The notes under the pieces were generated by a model that did no database searches, was not told the origin of the DNA, and saw only the letters and a program-made list of their open reading frames with translations. Below are positions 1 through 10,347 of a stretch of DNA of 17,578 nucleotides, piece by piece; positions within the stretch are counted from its first letter, which is position 1, and every line of letters starts with the position of its first letter. The position numbers were made by a program, and so were the translations under genes. This stretch comes from Monoraphidium neglectum (lineage: Eukaryota; Chlorophyta; Chlorophyceae; Sphaeropleales; Selenastraceae), in NCBI RefSeq assembly GCF_000611645.1, contig NW_014013312.1, forward strand, positions 1 to 17,578, in the 5' to 3' direction.

Positions 1-384
1 GTGTGCACACAGGGTGGGCGGGTGGGCGCATGAGTGTGTTTGGCTTGCGGGGGGATGATGCATCAGGGCGTTGGCGAGGGCAGAGAGCAGCCCGTGTTAT
101 GGTTTGCTGTGATCAAGGGGGTTGGGGCCGGCCGGCAGGTGCGACCGCCGCGCGGGGGCCACGGTACAGCGCCAGCCGCCAACTCTACACCAGAGACGCT
201 CGAGGCGGGCACCAACAGACCGAGCTTGGCAGGGGGCAAGCCGCGGGGCGTGCTTGAAATCGGCGAAAGCAGCTGCCCCGTGGCGCATGCGCGCGCTGCG
301 CGACTCTCGCCCAGCCCCCAGCCACAGGCACCACCCATTCCTACGCGGCGCCGCCCCGTGTCCCATCTCCGCCTGGCAGCTCAC

Positions 385-1195
385 CAGTAGAGCGTGATGC
401 GGCCGCGCCTGCTGGGCGGCTGCGCAAAGCCCCCCAACCCCTGCGGCAGGTCCTCGAAAATGCCCGGCCCCAGGGCCATGGCCTGGGAGGTTTGAGCGAG
501 GGGCGAGGGAGGGTGGTGGGGGTGACACGTGGCAAGCGGGAGGGGCGGCGAGGTGGAGGGCGCAGGTCGCGGCGGGGCTGGCCTGAGGAAGGGGGGAGCC
601 ATTGCACCCGGCAAGGAGTTGCACCCCGCCTGAATGCATCGCACGAGACAGGTCGTGATTGCTGAACACAGCATCTACACCAAACGAACCCGCGCGCGTG
701 CGCGTTGGCGCATGGCTGTCCACTCGCGCATGCATGTCGCCGCCTCCTGCCTCGCCCCACCTGCAGGGCTTCCTCCGCCGACCCGCTGCTGATCTGCCGC
801 TGCAGCTCGGCGGCCGCAGCCGCTGCAGCAGCCGCTGCGGCCGCGGCCGCCGCCGTAGGCTCCGCGTCGCTGGCGCTGTCCTCCTCCTCAGGCAAGGGTA
901 CCCATTTGTCTTTTTGCCGCGCCGCCGCTGCCTGCTGCGCCGCCGTCGCGATTGCGGGCCTGGCCCCGCCGCGTGCGACGGCCGGGAAGCGGCTGGGCCC
1001 GGTGCCCGCCGCGCCTGCACCGCTGTTGGCGCCGCTGGCGCGCAGCCCGGGGCTGACGCCGGCGGCCTGTGCGCGCTGGGTGTGCGCCTGCATGTGGGCG
1101 AGCACCGTGCTGGTCTGAAGCGCCGGCGGCGAGCCGTTCAGTGGCTGCAGCAGGGGTGCCAGGTCGCGGCGGCGGCCGCTATTTGAAAAGGACAT
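385..1195 (-). CDS. 5' part of a split gene, possible DUF155/RMD1-family protein (partial)
   Basis: Two exons are seen on the minus strand: 1195-761 (145 codons, phase 0) and 482-385 (32 codons plus 2 nt). The donor after exon 1 is CTGCAG|GTGGGG, the exon 2 acceptor is CTCCCAG|GCC, and exon 2 ends TACTG|GTGAGC. The ATG at 1195 follows an in-frame TAG at 1234-1232. Exon 1 is low complexity, with a run of 15 alanines at residues 115-129, then KDKWVPLPEEED at about residues 95-106. Exon 2 ends in RGRITLY plus a split TG codon; any exon starting with C or T makes this Cys. RITLYC resembles the start of the DUF155/RMD1 domain (R-[VM]-T-A-Y-C in fungal and plant members), and a basic K-x-V-x-LPE segment also precedes that domain in fungal RMD1. 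RMD1/RMND1 proteins are mostly organellar membrane-associated proteins. The diagnostic domain lies outside the window, so the family call is tentative. No convincing third exon was found in 1-384, which I read as intron. Confidence 0.42.
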
Positions 1196-1656
1196 CGCCG
1201 CCGCGCACGCCCCTAGGGCGGCTGCTGTCCCCTAGCGAGCGATCCTTGCTGATCAAAGCGCTACTGGCGCGAGTGCGCAAACGTTGAGGCGGCGCCGCCT
1301 CGCGCTCGTTACGCAGCCGCGATTATAGCTCTGTCAGTGTTTTGAATCGTAGTCCAGTTATAAGACTAGCGTCTCAGCGAGCGCAGGCGCGTTTGCAGCG
1401 CGAGGTGCGGGGTTTCGTCGGTCGAACAGGTCAGGTGACTGGCTTGTAGGACTGTTGGTGGTCACAGATTCAATTGTGCCCAGTGAAGCGATAGTCTTTG
1501 TGTGCGCAACGTTTGCGCGAAAGGAACTCACAGCGTGATCTCAAGATCTTTTTGACAGCCACGACAAACGAGGCCATGCAGGCAAGCCAGACAGGGCGCG
1601 TTTGCGCATTTGTACGCATGCATGTGTGTTTGGGGCATGCGCACTAGTTGAGGTGC
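1196..1656. promoter_or_regulatory. Divergent promoter region between the DUF155-like and TPR genes
   Basis: This 461-bp interval separates two start codons facing apart (1195 minus, 1657 plus), so it must hold both 5' UTRs and promoters. A palindromic TTATAA at 1358-1363 could serve either direction. The 12-mer GCGCAAACGTTG (1275-1286) recurs as its exact reverse complement at 1507-1518, within a near palindrome GCGCAA-CGT-TTGCGC (1504-1518). This arrangement suggests one factor bound in opposite orientations near each gene. Activity is inferred, not shown. Confidence 0.45.
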
Positions 1657-3360
1657 ATGTCACGCCCGCTTGCCTCGCCCACGCAGCGTGCTGGCAGGCG
1701 ACTTTTGGCATCGCTGCTGCAGCGCACGCGGCTGGCGGCCGGGGCCCAGGGCGTCTCACAGCAGCAGGGCGGTCTGGCATGTAGCGATCCGGGCACGTCC
1801 CCGTCTGCAGCTGCCCCTGACATTTGCCAGCGAGCAGTTGCGACCACTGCAACTGAAGCAGTGCGGCGCGTTGCATGGCTCCACAGGGGCAATGGGATGC
1901 ACGCATGCAGGGCCAGCCCCCAAGCAGGCATAGTGCTAGGCTGGCAGTCAAATCAGCAGCAGTTCCGAGGGCTTGCGACATCCGGGGATGACGGCGGCAG
2001 CAGCAGCAGCAGCGGCAACAGCGCGGGTGGCAGCAGCACCGATGGCAGCAGCGGGGGCGGCGGCACAGGCAGCCCGTCATCTTTGCATGTGAGGGGGGCC
2101 GCCTGGCACGCAGCCCATAACAACCTTGCGGAAGCGTGGCGGGAGGAGACTGTATGTGCGGTGCCCACCACCAGTGCGGAGCAGCCCGCACTGTCGCTGG
2201 ACAAACTCAGTACAACAGCGTACGCGTACGCCTGCAGTACAGATGGCAGAATGCACTCTGGTGCGCTCTGTCGTCGCGCCTCCACGCATCACGCCTAGCC
2301 CCTGAATCCTGCCACCCGGCACCTCCGTCCATCCATTGGCCGTTACTGTGGCCCGCCAGGCGTCAATGGACAAGCTGGTTGACGCGGCTGTTGAGCTGGT
2401 GGAGGCCGGCAAGCTGGGGCAGGCGGTGCAGGTGCTGCAGCAGGGCATCGACGTGCTGGGGGCAGCCTATCCCGGCAGGTGCGGTTTCAGGGTTGCAGGA
2501 GGGGTCGCGGGGTTGGGCAGCGTCGTCCCAGGGGTGCGGCAGGGGCAGCTCAGCACCCTGCAGTAGTGCAGGCGTTTGTCCTCGCTGCCTACTGTTATGG
2601 ATTGTTTCCGGGTGTGGCGGGCGCGTTGCCTAACAGGCCCGTCTGAACCTCCCTGGCCCAGACGGCTATCTTAAAACCATACCCTGCGCTCACAACCCCA
2701 CGTCTGGCCCCCAGCCCTGAGCTGGGTGAGCTGCACAACCAGGCGGCGCTGCTGCTGTTCCTGGGGGGGCAGCCAGACCAGGCCGCGACACACGCACAGG
2801 TGAGGGCAGGAGGGGGAAAAGGCCACCCTCGCCTGACTCAAGGGCTCTCTCACCCCCACCCAGGCCTCCTTAGCCTCGCCCTCGTCACCATCACGATAAG
2901 CGTGCACATCCACACGCACATGCATGCACACGCATGACGGCAGGCTTCCCCTCCACCCTGCCCTCAACCTACCGCAGGCGGCCCTGGAGGTGACACAAGC
3001 GGTCTTCGGCGCCGCCCACCCCCTCACGGCGCACCGCCTGCTGCGCCTCGCCGCTGTGCGCGTGGGCCAGGGGCGCGGCGACGACGCTCGGCCGCTGCTG
3101 GCGGTTACGGCAGACATGCTTGGGCCCTACCCCGAGGTGCGTGCATGCGGTGAAGAGCGGGTCGCTTGCGCCGCTTTGTTTTCGAGGTGTTGAGGGTCGG
3201 GGCTCCCATGTGCGGAGCATGCGATGCCTTCCACTCCCACAGAGCCAGCACAGTACACAGGTCTGGTGGCGCCACTGTCTAAGATCTTCTGACTCTTTAA
3301 AACTGCGTGTTGTGTATGCATGCAACAACTGCATTTTCTATCTCTGTCTCACACTCGCAA

Positions 3361-3405
<45 letters not shown>

Positions 3406-5497
3406 CACACATGCCTGCAGTCTAACAGGAACACAGCACGCAACACATCCACGCTCTTCATAAGTTCCCCTCCCCCCCCCACCACCACCACAGGATATGG
3501 GCCTCCATGAAGCCAAGTACTACCTGGGGCTGCTGCAGGTGGGTAGGCGGAGACTTGGCGCGTGAAGGGGGGCATGTCCGGGTGGAAGTGGTGCACTTTC
3601 AGCCTGATGCGGCATCTTATGCCATGCTTCTGTGTTTGCGGCAGGTCTGCATGCTGGAGACAACAGCCAACCTACAAGTGCTTCAATAATTCAATCATAA
3701 TGTTTTCAAAACCTTTTCATATGGCACACTGACGCCGACTGTACTGGGTCGCCATCCATGTTCAAGACCACCAGCAGCCGAGCATGGGCAGGGAGCCTCG
3801 CCGCACTGCCGCCGCGCTCGCGCCACGATGCCCGTGCTCACCCGCACTGGCACCCTGGCCCCTGACCCTTGCAGGCTGGTGCTGCATCAAGCCCGTCGGA
3901 CGTGGTTGCGGCCGACGACGCGCTGCTGGCGCCGCTCAAGGTCCTGGCGCCTGCCATGGGCCCAGACAGCATGATCGTGCGGCTGGCTGTGGGGCAGCAC
4001 AGCCGGCTGGTGGGCGCGGCGCTGGACAGCGGGCGGGGCGGGTTCGCCCTGGGGGAGGCGCTGTTTCAGCAGCACATCCGCCTGCAGGTGGGGGCCCTGG
4101 GGCGGCGGGTTCTCATTTTGAGGGGTGGGCGCGTGGGGATCTGCTGGGTGTGTGCAGGGTGAGCGGCGGCAGCCTGGGCCAAGTAGCAGTTTGATTGTGC
4201 AGGATGGCGCCACGCATGGTGGTGTGACAAACGATACAGAATATTTGCTGATTCAAGGTCTGGTTTCTTGGGCGGTTCCTTGAAGCAACAATCAGTGCAA
4301 AGCTGCACACTCAAAGCTGCACGATCAAGCAGCAATTGCTCAGCCGACCACCAACCAACCGCACTCAAACACGTCCCTCCCCCCCTCCAGGAGGCCATAG
4401 CCCCGGACTCCCCGGAGCTGGGCCTCACCCTGTACCAGCTGGCCGTGACGTACTACGCGCACGACATGCTGCCGGAGGCGGGCACCGTGCTGCAGCGGGG
4501 CGCGGCGCTTGTGAGGCAGCACTACCCTGAGGGCCACGACCTGGTGCGCGCCAGGGGGGGGGGGACTCATGATAAGGGTGTGCGGGGGGGCGCGTTGGGG
4601 AGGCTGCAGGCGCAGAGTGGAGCGGGTGACGAGCAGATGCAGAGCACAAGTAGCTTGGGGGAGGGGCTCACTGGGCGTTTGCTGTCGCGCTGGCATCCTG
4701 AGTCTTGCTCTGTGGCAGCCAAGCTGCCGCATTCAGGGCTGTGACCATGTCCCATGCTGCACCCGCTTGCCTTGGCGAAATGGCGCAAACACTCAACCTT
4801 CTGCGCTGAAACCTTCCTGTACAGTACCCCCTTGCCCCCCCCCCCCCACCCTCCCCCCTCAGGTCCAGATGTTCCTGCACCGCCTGGGCATGATCTGCGC
4901 AGCCGGCCGCGACCCCCGCGCCGCGCAGCAGCTGCTGTCCGCCAGCAAGGCCTACTACGCCTCGCAGGCGCAGGGCCAGGGCGGCCCCGGCCAGGCGGAG
5001 GGGGACCACCCCCTGGCGCACGAGGCGGACGCGGGGCTGGCCATGGCCGCGTGAGCCACCCTTGGGGGGCCGCGACCTTTCAGTGGCGTGCGGGGCAGCA
5101 GGGGCCGTGCATGTTTTGAGGGCGCGAGGTGGCAGCATGAACGACGTGCACTGTCGGCGGGGCCTTGATGCAACTGTCACAACTGTTCCGGCTGCGGCAT
5201 ACTCCAACTTGAGGTGCAACCGGTCCAGCCCGTATCACTGAGCTCCCTGAACAGATACACATCCCACAGACGCTCACACCCTCACGCTGCCACAACCACG
5301 AATCTCAAACCTACTGCAGGTTCAAGGCGCTCAACACGCGGCTGCCGGCGGCGGAGCGGCGGGAGCGCCAAGCGGCGCTGCTGCGTGATATCGGCGCCGC
5401 CACCGCCTGCATGGCGCGGTCGCTGGGGCCGTCCCACCTGCTGGTGCTGGGCGCGCAGCGCTACGCCTCTCAGCTGGGGGCCACGGTGGCGGCGTGA
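1657..5497 (+). CDS. TPR (kinesin-light-chain-like repeat) protein, probably mitochondrial, 9 exons, 523 aa
   Basis: Exons: 1657-2088, 2360-2478, 2715-2799, 2978-3136, 3494-3538, 3875-4087, 4391-4543, 4863-5050, 5320-5497. All introns are GT-AG and every junction keeps phase, giving 524 codons with stop. The ATG at 1657 follows an in-frame TAG (1645-1647); exon 1 to exon 2 joins CAT|GTGAGG to CCAG|GCG. Residues 1-144 are Arg/Ala/Ser-rich without acidic residues at the start, contain QQQFRGLATS near 108-117 and then a Ser/Gly tract, which is typical of an algal mitochondrial presequence. Residues 145-480 hold degenerate 40-42-residue TPRs, for example LHNQAALLLFLGG...AATHAQAALEVTQAVFGAAHP (about 189-230) and LTLYQLAVTYYAHDMLPEA (about 363-381). 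Such arrays bind partner proteins; no catalytic motif is visible. Exon 9 ends AAERRERQAALLRDIG...LGATVAA then TGA. The stop lies inside a donor-like GC|GTGAGG, and a MYND ORF starts 13 nt later, so the true C-terminus could differ. The specific function is unknown. Confidence 0.82.
3362..3411 (+). repeat. (CA)n microsatellite in TPR intron 4
   Basis: This is an almost pure CA dinucleotide tract of about 50 nt, interrupted once by G at 3399. It lies inside the intron 3137-3493, on the sense strand, about 80 nt before the acceptor CCACAG|GAT. A C9 run (3472-3480) and CCACCACCAC follow it and supply the pyrimidine-rich tract. Confidence 0.95.
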
Positions 5498-5510
5498 GGG
5501 GCGCCCCCGG

Positions 5511-5930
5511 ATGGGCCGGTTTGGAGGGCTGCTGACGTGGCTGACGAGTTATGGGACCGAACCTTCGGAGCCGATGCCGCCGCCCGCAGCGCCACCATGC
5601 ACGGGGGCTGAGCGCGCGCCAGCTCCGCAGCCGGCGCCTCAACAGATGCCCCAGCAGGCGCCCCAGGAGCTGCAGCCACCGCATCAGGAGGCTCAACTGC
5701 AGGCCCAGCCGGTGCTGGATCCGCAGCCCCGTCGCGGTTTCTGCGGCACAACCGCCGCTGCGCCTGGCACGAGGCTGCGGCTGTGCAGGGGCTGCAGGGC
5801 GGCGCACTTCTGCTCGGACGCCTGCTACAGGAAGGGCTGGGCGGCCGAGCACCGGCAGGCGTGCAAGGCGGCACAGGCGCACGCGCAACAGGTGGCTCAC
5901 ACGCCTCCTGCGACGCAGCCCGGGCCCTGA
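5511..5930 (+). CDS. Small MYND-like zinc-finger protein (or MYND C-terminus of the upstream TPR protein)
   Basis: An uninterrupted 139-codon frame runs from ATG 5511 to TGA 5930, 13 nt after the TPR stop and in another frame. Residues 1-70 are Pro/Gln-rich, including QQMPQQAPQE. Residues 75-118 form a MYND finger, a zinc-binding module that binds proline-rich peptides. Ligands are C78, C92, C95, C101, C105, H114 and C118 with the expected spacing (RLRLCRGCRAAHFCSDAC, then W110, H114, C118). The first ligand, expected three residues before C78, is Arg75 (codon CGC, one change from TGC), so the first zinc site may be impaired. MYND fingers at the C-terminus of larger proteins are common in green algae. 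The gap is too small for a separate promoter and terminator, so this ORF shares the TPR transcript if it is expressed. It could be a second cistron, or joined to the TPR exons: an intron 5486-5630 (ACG|GTGGCG to CCGCAG|CCG) would fuse them in frame and drop both the stop and the first 40 MYND-ORF codons. Confidence 0.62.
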   Translation: MGRFGGLLTWLTSYGTEPSEPMPPPAAPPCTGAERAPAPQPAPQQMPQQAPQELQPPHQEAQLQAQPVLDPQPRRGFCGTTAAAPGTRLRLCRGCRAAHFCSDACYRKGWAAEHRQACKAAQAHAQQVAHTPPATQPGP

Positions 5931-7586
5931 GGCCAAGCGCTGTATGTGCGTGGAGCGGTCTCTGCTTCATTTCTTGTGGGCGCATGGCGTGAGGGGCTGC
6001 GGTGTTGCTCAGCATGCAAAATGTGACAATCCGCCGCACACTGTGTGTCTGTTCGCACTACCGTATACCATGAGTAATTTCAAGAGGAAAAAGCTCGTTT
6101 ACTATCAAAAGGTGAACAGTCACAACTGCCAAACGGCCTGTGGACTGGCACTGGAGGCCACATGCCCACTCAAAGCAGCAGGCGGCATAGTCCAAAACAC
6201 ATGAGACCGCTTGTGCTGGGCAGCGCTGCCTGCTACTCCTGCGGACAATCACACTGCCTGCGCCCCCGCCTCGCTGCAGGCGGAGGCCATCTGTGCAAAA
6301 TTTGCAACGTCTGCCGCTTGTCCAATGAAAACCAGTCCCGTCCAAGTATTGGTCAGGCATAAACTACCAACAAATAGATCAACACAGGTCCCTGGGATCC
6401 ATGATCATGCTGTGGTGGCCGGGGCAAGCTGTTTGCACCTCATTGTACAAGTATTGCCATTATGTACTGCTGTCACCACCACTGGTTCAGCAGGCAATTG
6501 AGCTCCATGCTTGCTGCACGCGCTGGGGGCTGCGAGCAAGAGCACGACCGCCGAATGCCCTTGGTTGACTGCACAAAACTCTGCATGTTATGCTGTTTAT
6601 TTTGATGTTGCCCTGAACGTCATTGTGTTGATCAAGCGGCCCTGCTGCGCTTCACTGCACCTCTTGTAAGGATGTGCGCGGTTGCTGCACGGGCCCAATC
6701 AGAGCCAGCAGTTATGCATGAGACAAGTCATTGCAGGCATTGGTATGATGAGCATGTACTAGCTCGCCAATCAGCACGTAGCGGGCCCCTGAGGCGGGCT
6801 CGAGCGCGGCTGAAGATTGAACAGCACCACGCGTGACCCCCACTTGGGTTTGACTACACAGCTGAGCTCACCCACTATCCAGCGTTCAACGATGACAGTC
6901 CAGCGCATGTGCCCAGTCCTAGCAACGCACACCATACGATTTGCACAGCCCTGATTACAATGGTTGGCCGCTTTGGGAGATGCATGTGCTCTGCCAATGC
7001 ACAATTATCGGTGCGCACTGGATGAACACGTCCTGCCGCGCTTGAGTTGACAATTTACTTGCCAATTCCTTACTACTAACCTGTGCGGTGCGTCACAGGT
7101 CCGTCCTCTGGAGTAGTCCCACATATGGCACGGGTTCGGGCAGGGATGCCCCACTCGCTTAGAGCATGCTGCTGCTTGCCACATCTGCCGTGTGCAGTGT
7201 CTACGGTGGTGACCACTCTAGGCGCCCCACGGTAATCGCCCTCGTTACTGCGTGCATGCTACGACGGAGTTGATCATATATGAGCCCCGACACCCCCCGA
7301 AGCTGTTCAAGCTGCGAGGGTTTCCAACAGACCGGCCTGCTCTTCAGCTCTGCGCAGCTGCTGCCTTGACCGACAGCTGATGAGGCATACCGGTAGCGGT
7401 GCGCTAAGGGAAGCCTGCTGGGCGTAAGAGGCGCAGACGTTCGTGGCCAAGTTGCTGTAATTGCGTGTATATTCATTCGCTTGTTCTACGCACTTTTCCT
7501 ACGCTGGTTCGCCAGATCTCGCACGGCCTGCTGTTCCGCGTCATCCGCAGCTGGAACACGACACATCGGTACATGTTTGAGCAAGC
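5931..7586. other. 3' UTR of the TPR/MYND locus and intergenic DNA before the hydrolase gene
   Basis: In these 1.66 kb I find no reading frame with plausible family features, splice structure or codon bias, and no tRNA-like A and B boxes. Composition is less GC-rich than the neighbouring exons. TGTAA occurs at 6665-6669 and again at 7456-7460; the first is a reasonable 3' end signal for the TPR/MYND transcript, giving a 3' UTR of roughly 750 nt. The rest should include the hydrolase promoter, where no clear TATA box was identified. Confidence 0.5.
6665..6669 (+). terminator. Candidate TGTAA polyadenylation signal for the TPR/MYND transcript
   Basis: The pentamer TGTAA is the usual polyadenylation signal of chlorophyte algae. 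This is the first copy on the plus strand after the MYND stop codon at 5930. A single signal after both ORFs, and none between them, fits a shared transcript. A pentamer alone is weak evidence. Confidence 0.35.
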
Positions 7587-10303
7587 ATGAATCACCTACG
7601 AAATATGCCCCTCCTGCAGCGGCTGGGTGGCGGCGCCCTCCTCGCAAACTTTGTTGTGTGCAGCTATGCCGCCGGCCAGTATGGCAACCAATTTGGTGGC
7701 ATGTGGTGCTCAGGGTTTGGTGCTGTGCTGACGATACAGGCAGCAGCGGTCTGGCTGGCGCCGAAACTTGTGTCCAGGCGCTCGGCTCGCTTCTGGGCCT
7801 GGGTGGCCTTTGCTGCCTGGATGCTCTGCTGCTGCCTGATCATCCTGGTATCATATGGCGTGGCGCTGCCGGAGCAGGTGGGCAGCTGTGGTAGCACAAG
7901 CGTGTGGCGTTTTCGCGCTCACGTCGGGCGTTGGGCGTGTGCAGCACTGCGTAGGGGCCAGCCCAGCTGTAGTGGACATGCCCAGCCCGACATGCCCGGG
8001 CGGATCCCTCTGCACAAACAGAGCTTGGTCGTTGGAATGCACCACGCGTCGTGCTTTCCAGCAGCCTGCTGCATGAATGTCTCCCGACGCCGCGGGACGT
8101 GTGCGTGCGCCCATTCACCACTCCCCACCCACATGCACGCCCACGCGCGCGTGCGCGCACGCACACACACACACATACACACACACACACACACGCGCGC
8201 GCGCGCACACACGCACGCACGCACACATGCACAAGGCCGGATGGGCAGCGCTCTGGCTCTTCCCCGGCGCAATGCTGCTGGCTGGCGCCATCCACCAGCG
8301 CCGGCAGCTGGCCCCAGGCGCTAAGCCCATCCCCGGGCTTCACGATGCCGCTGCCAGCCCTGGCGCCACAGCAGACACAGTGCATGTGGTGACTGTGGAC
8401 GCCCCGCCGACCCGCGCTGGCTGCTGCGGCCGCAGCGGCGCCCCGCGGCCGCCACCGTGCAGCGGCGCAGCATGGCGGCGCTGCTGCTGCGGCTTTGGCT
8501 CCTGCGTGGGCTGGTCCAGCATCTTCTTTCTGGCGGTCTTTGGGTTCTTCCTGGCTCTGCAGGCAGCATGGCTGGCGGCCGACCAGAGGGCCTTCCTGGA
8601 CCAGCCTCCCGGCCGCATGCTGCGCGTGCCAGTCGACGGCTCTGAAAGTGAGTGGCGGCGGTCGTGGCGTGAACAGGCCATTGCGCCTGAAGCGGAGGCA
8701 GCCTCTGTGCACCTGCCTGCTCACGTGCGGCCATTCAAGCGCGTTCTGTGCGCAATGCACCTTTACCGTGGGTGGGTGCACTCTTGCTATGCCCCCTGCC
8801 CCTTGACTGTGCCGCCACGCTGCCTCCCCATTTCCCCTGCAGTCCAGCCACAGCTGCACATCCAATGCGTGGGCCCCGCTCCCGCTCCTGGCCAGGCGAC
8901 GTTCGTGTTTGAGGCGGGCGGCGGCGCGCCTGGCCTGGCATATGCCCACATCGCCGACGCCCTGGCTGCGGCCGGGCGGCGGGCCTGCTGGTATGACCGG
9001 CTAGGATATGGTGCGTGTTGAGTGAAATCCCCTGGAAGGAATCGCAGTCCCCGTATGGTGCTTAAAAATCGCCATGGCTTAAACGCCTTTGGGACTGCCC
9101 TCTGATCTTGCTTGTTTACGGTGGTCCCATCCAATTGACTGAGTGAAGGCACCATGGCCTGGGTACGCATGCACCCCGCAGCCAGAAGAGCACCGCGGAA
9201 ATCAATGCCCCGCTGCAACCCCAGGCTGGTCGGGCGTGGCCGTGCGCCCCACGACGCTGCGCCGCGTCCCGCTGGCCCTGGCGGCCCTGCTGGACGCCGC
9301 GGGGGAGGGCGGCGGCGGCGTGATCCTGGCGGGGCACTCGGCCGGCGGCGACTTGTCCATACAGTTTGCGGGGCTGTTCCCGGACAGGTGGGGGGCCACT
9401 CAGGGCCTAGAGGTGTGGCAGGAGCAGCGCAGCCCTTGATCCAGTCGGTGTACGCACCCTCGCAGCTCATGCTGGGTAGTACAGCTGGGTGAGAGCGCAG
9501 CCGGCGCTGATGGTACCAGCACTCGTCATGCACGCCGGCCCCTGCATGCAGCCCAGCCAGGGCATCTTGCAAGCGCTGCCCACCCCTTGCACCCTCACCC
9601 AACCCTGCCTTCCCCCGCATAATCCATACCCGCAGGGTGTCAGGCCTGGCCCTGATGGACGCCTACAGCCAGGCGGCCATAGACCTGCAGTCCAACTTTG
9701 CCTTCTCTGGCCCCGGGATCCTGGGCGCTATTGACGCATACCGCGCGGTGCGTCGGGGTGAAGGGTGCTACCGGTGGCTGGGCCCGTTAGGGCTGCTGCC
9801 CTGCTATTCCTATAGGCAGAGCGCATCGGCAGGCGCGCACAGTTTGGGGGGGAGGAAGATTTCATTTCTGCTGGACGCCGATCCCCACAGCCTTGCCAAG
9901 CATTGCGCGTTACACGCAGCACGCCCCCCCCCCCCCCGCTGCAGGCGACGCCCTTTGCCTGGCCGAGATTCGGCACGGGGACGGCTGCCGGTGCGCTTGT
10001 GCGACAGCCTGCCAAGACTGCGCATACGCGCTACCGTTCTGTCGGTCTTGAGCTGCCGTCGGCTCAGCCTGCCCTGGGCACAACCCCATGACCCCATGAA
10101 ACACCCCTACAACTCAAATTCTTGGCGCCTAGGGGGCCACCAAGTAACCTGCGCTTGCTCACTGCCAACTGTACACCCTCGCCGCCCCTGCCCGCAGTGA
10201 AGCAGCGCATTGATCCGGAGAACGGCGCTGCCCTGGCAGCCCTCTACGGCTCCAACAAAGAGTGCGCACGGGTTGCATCGCACACAGCCGACATATACAC
10301 ACA

Positions 10304-10347
<44 letters not shown>

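Noticed and set aside
97..1020. 307-codon open frame on the minus strand
   Set aside because: It overlaps the supported exons in another frame, is Arg/Pro-rich as GC-rich shadow frames usually are, and shows no family feature.
3297..3596. Frames with Cys-Val or Thr-His repeats across CA tracts, also near 8100-8270 and 10160-10440
   Set aside because: They are translations of intronic CA/TG microsatellites, not proteins.
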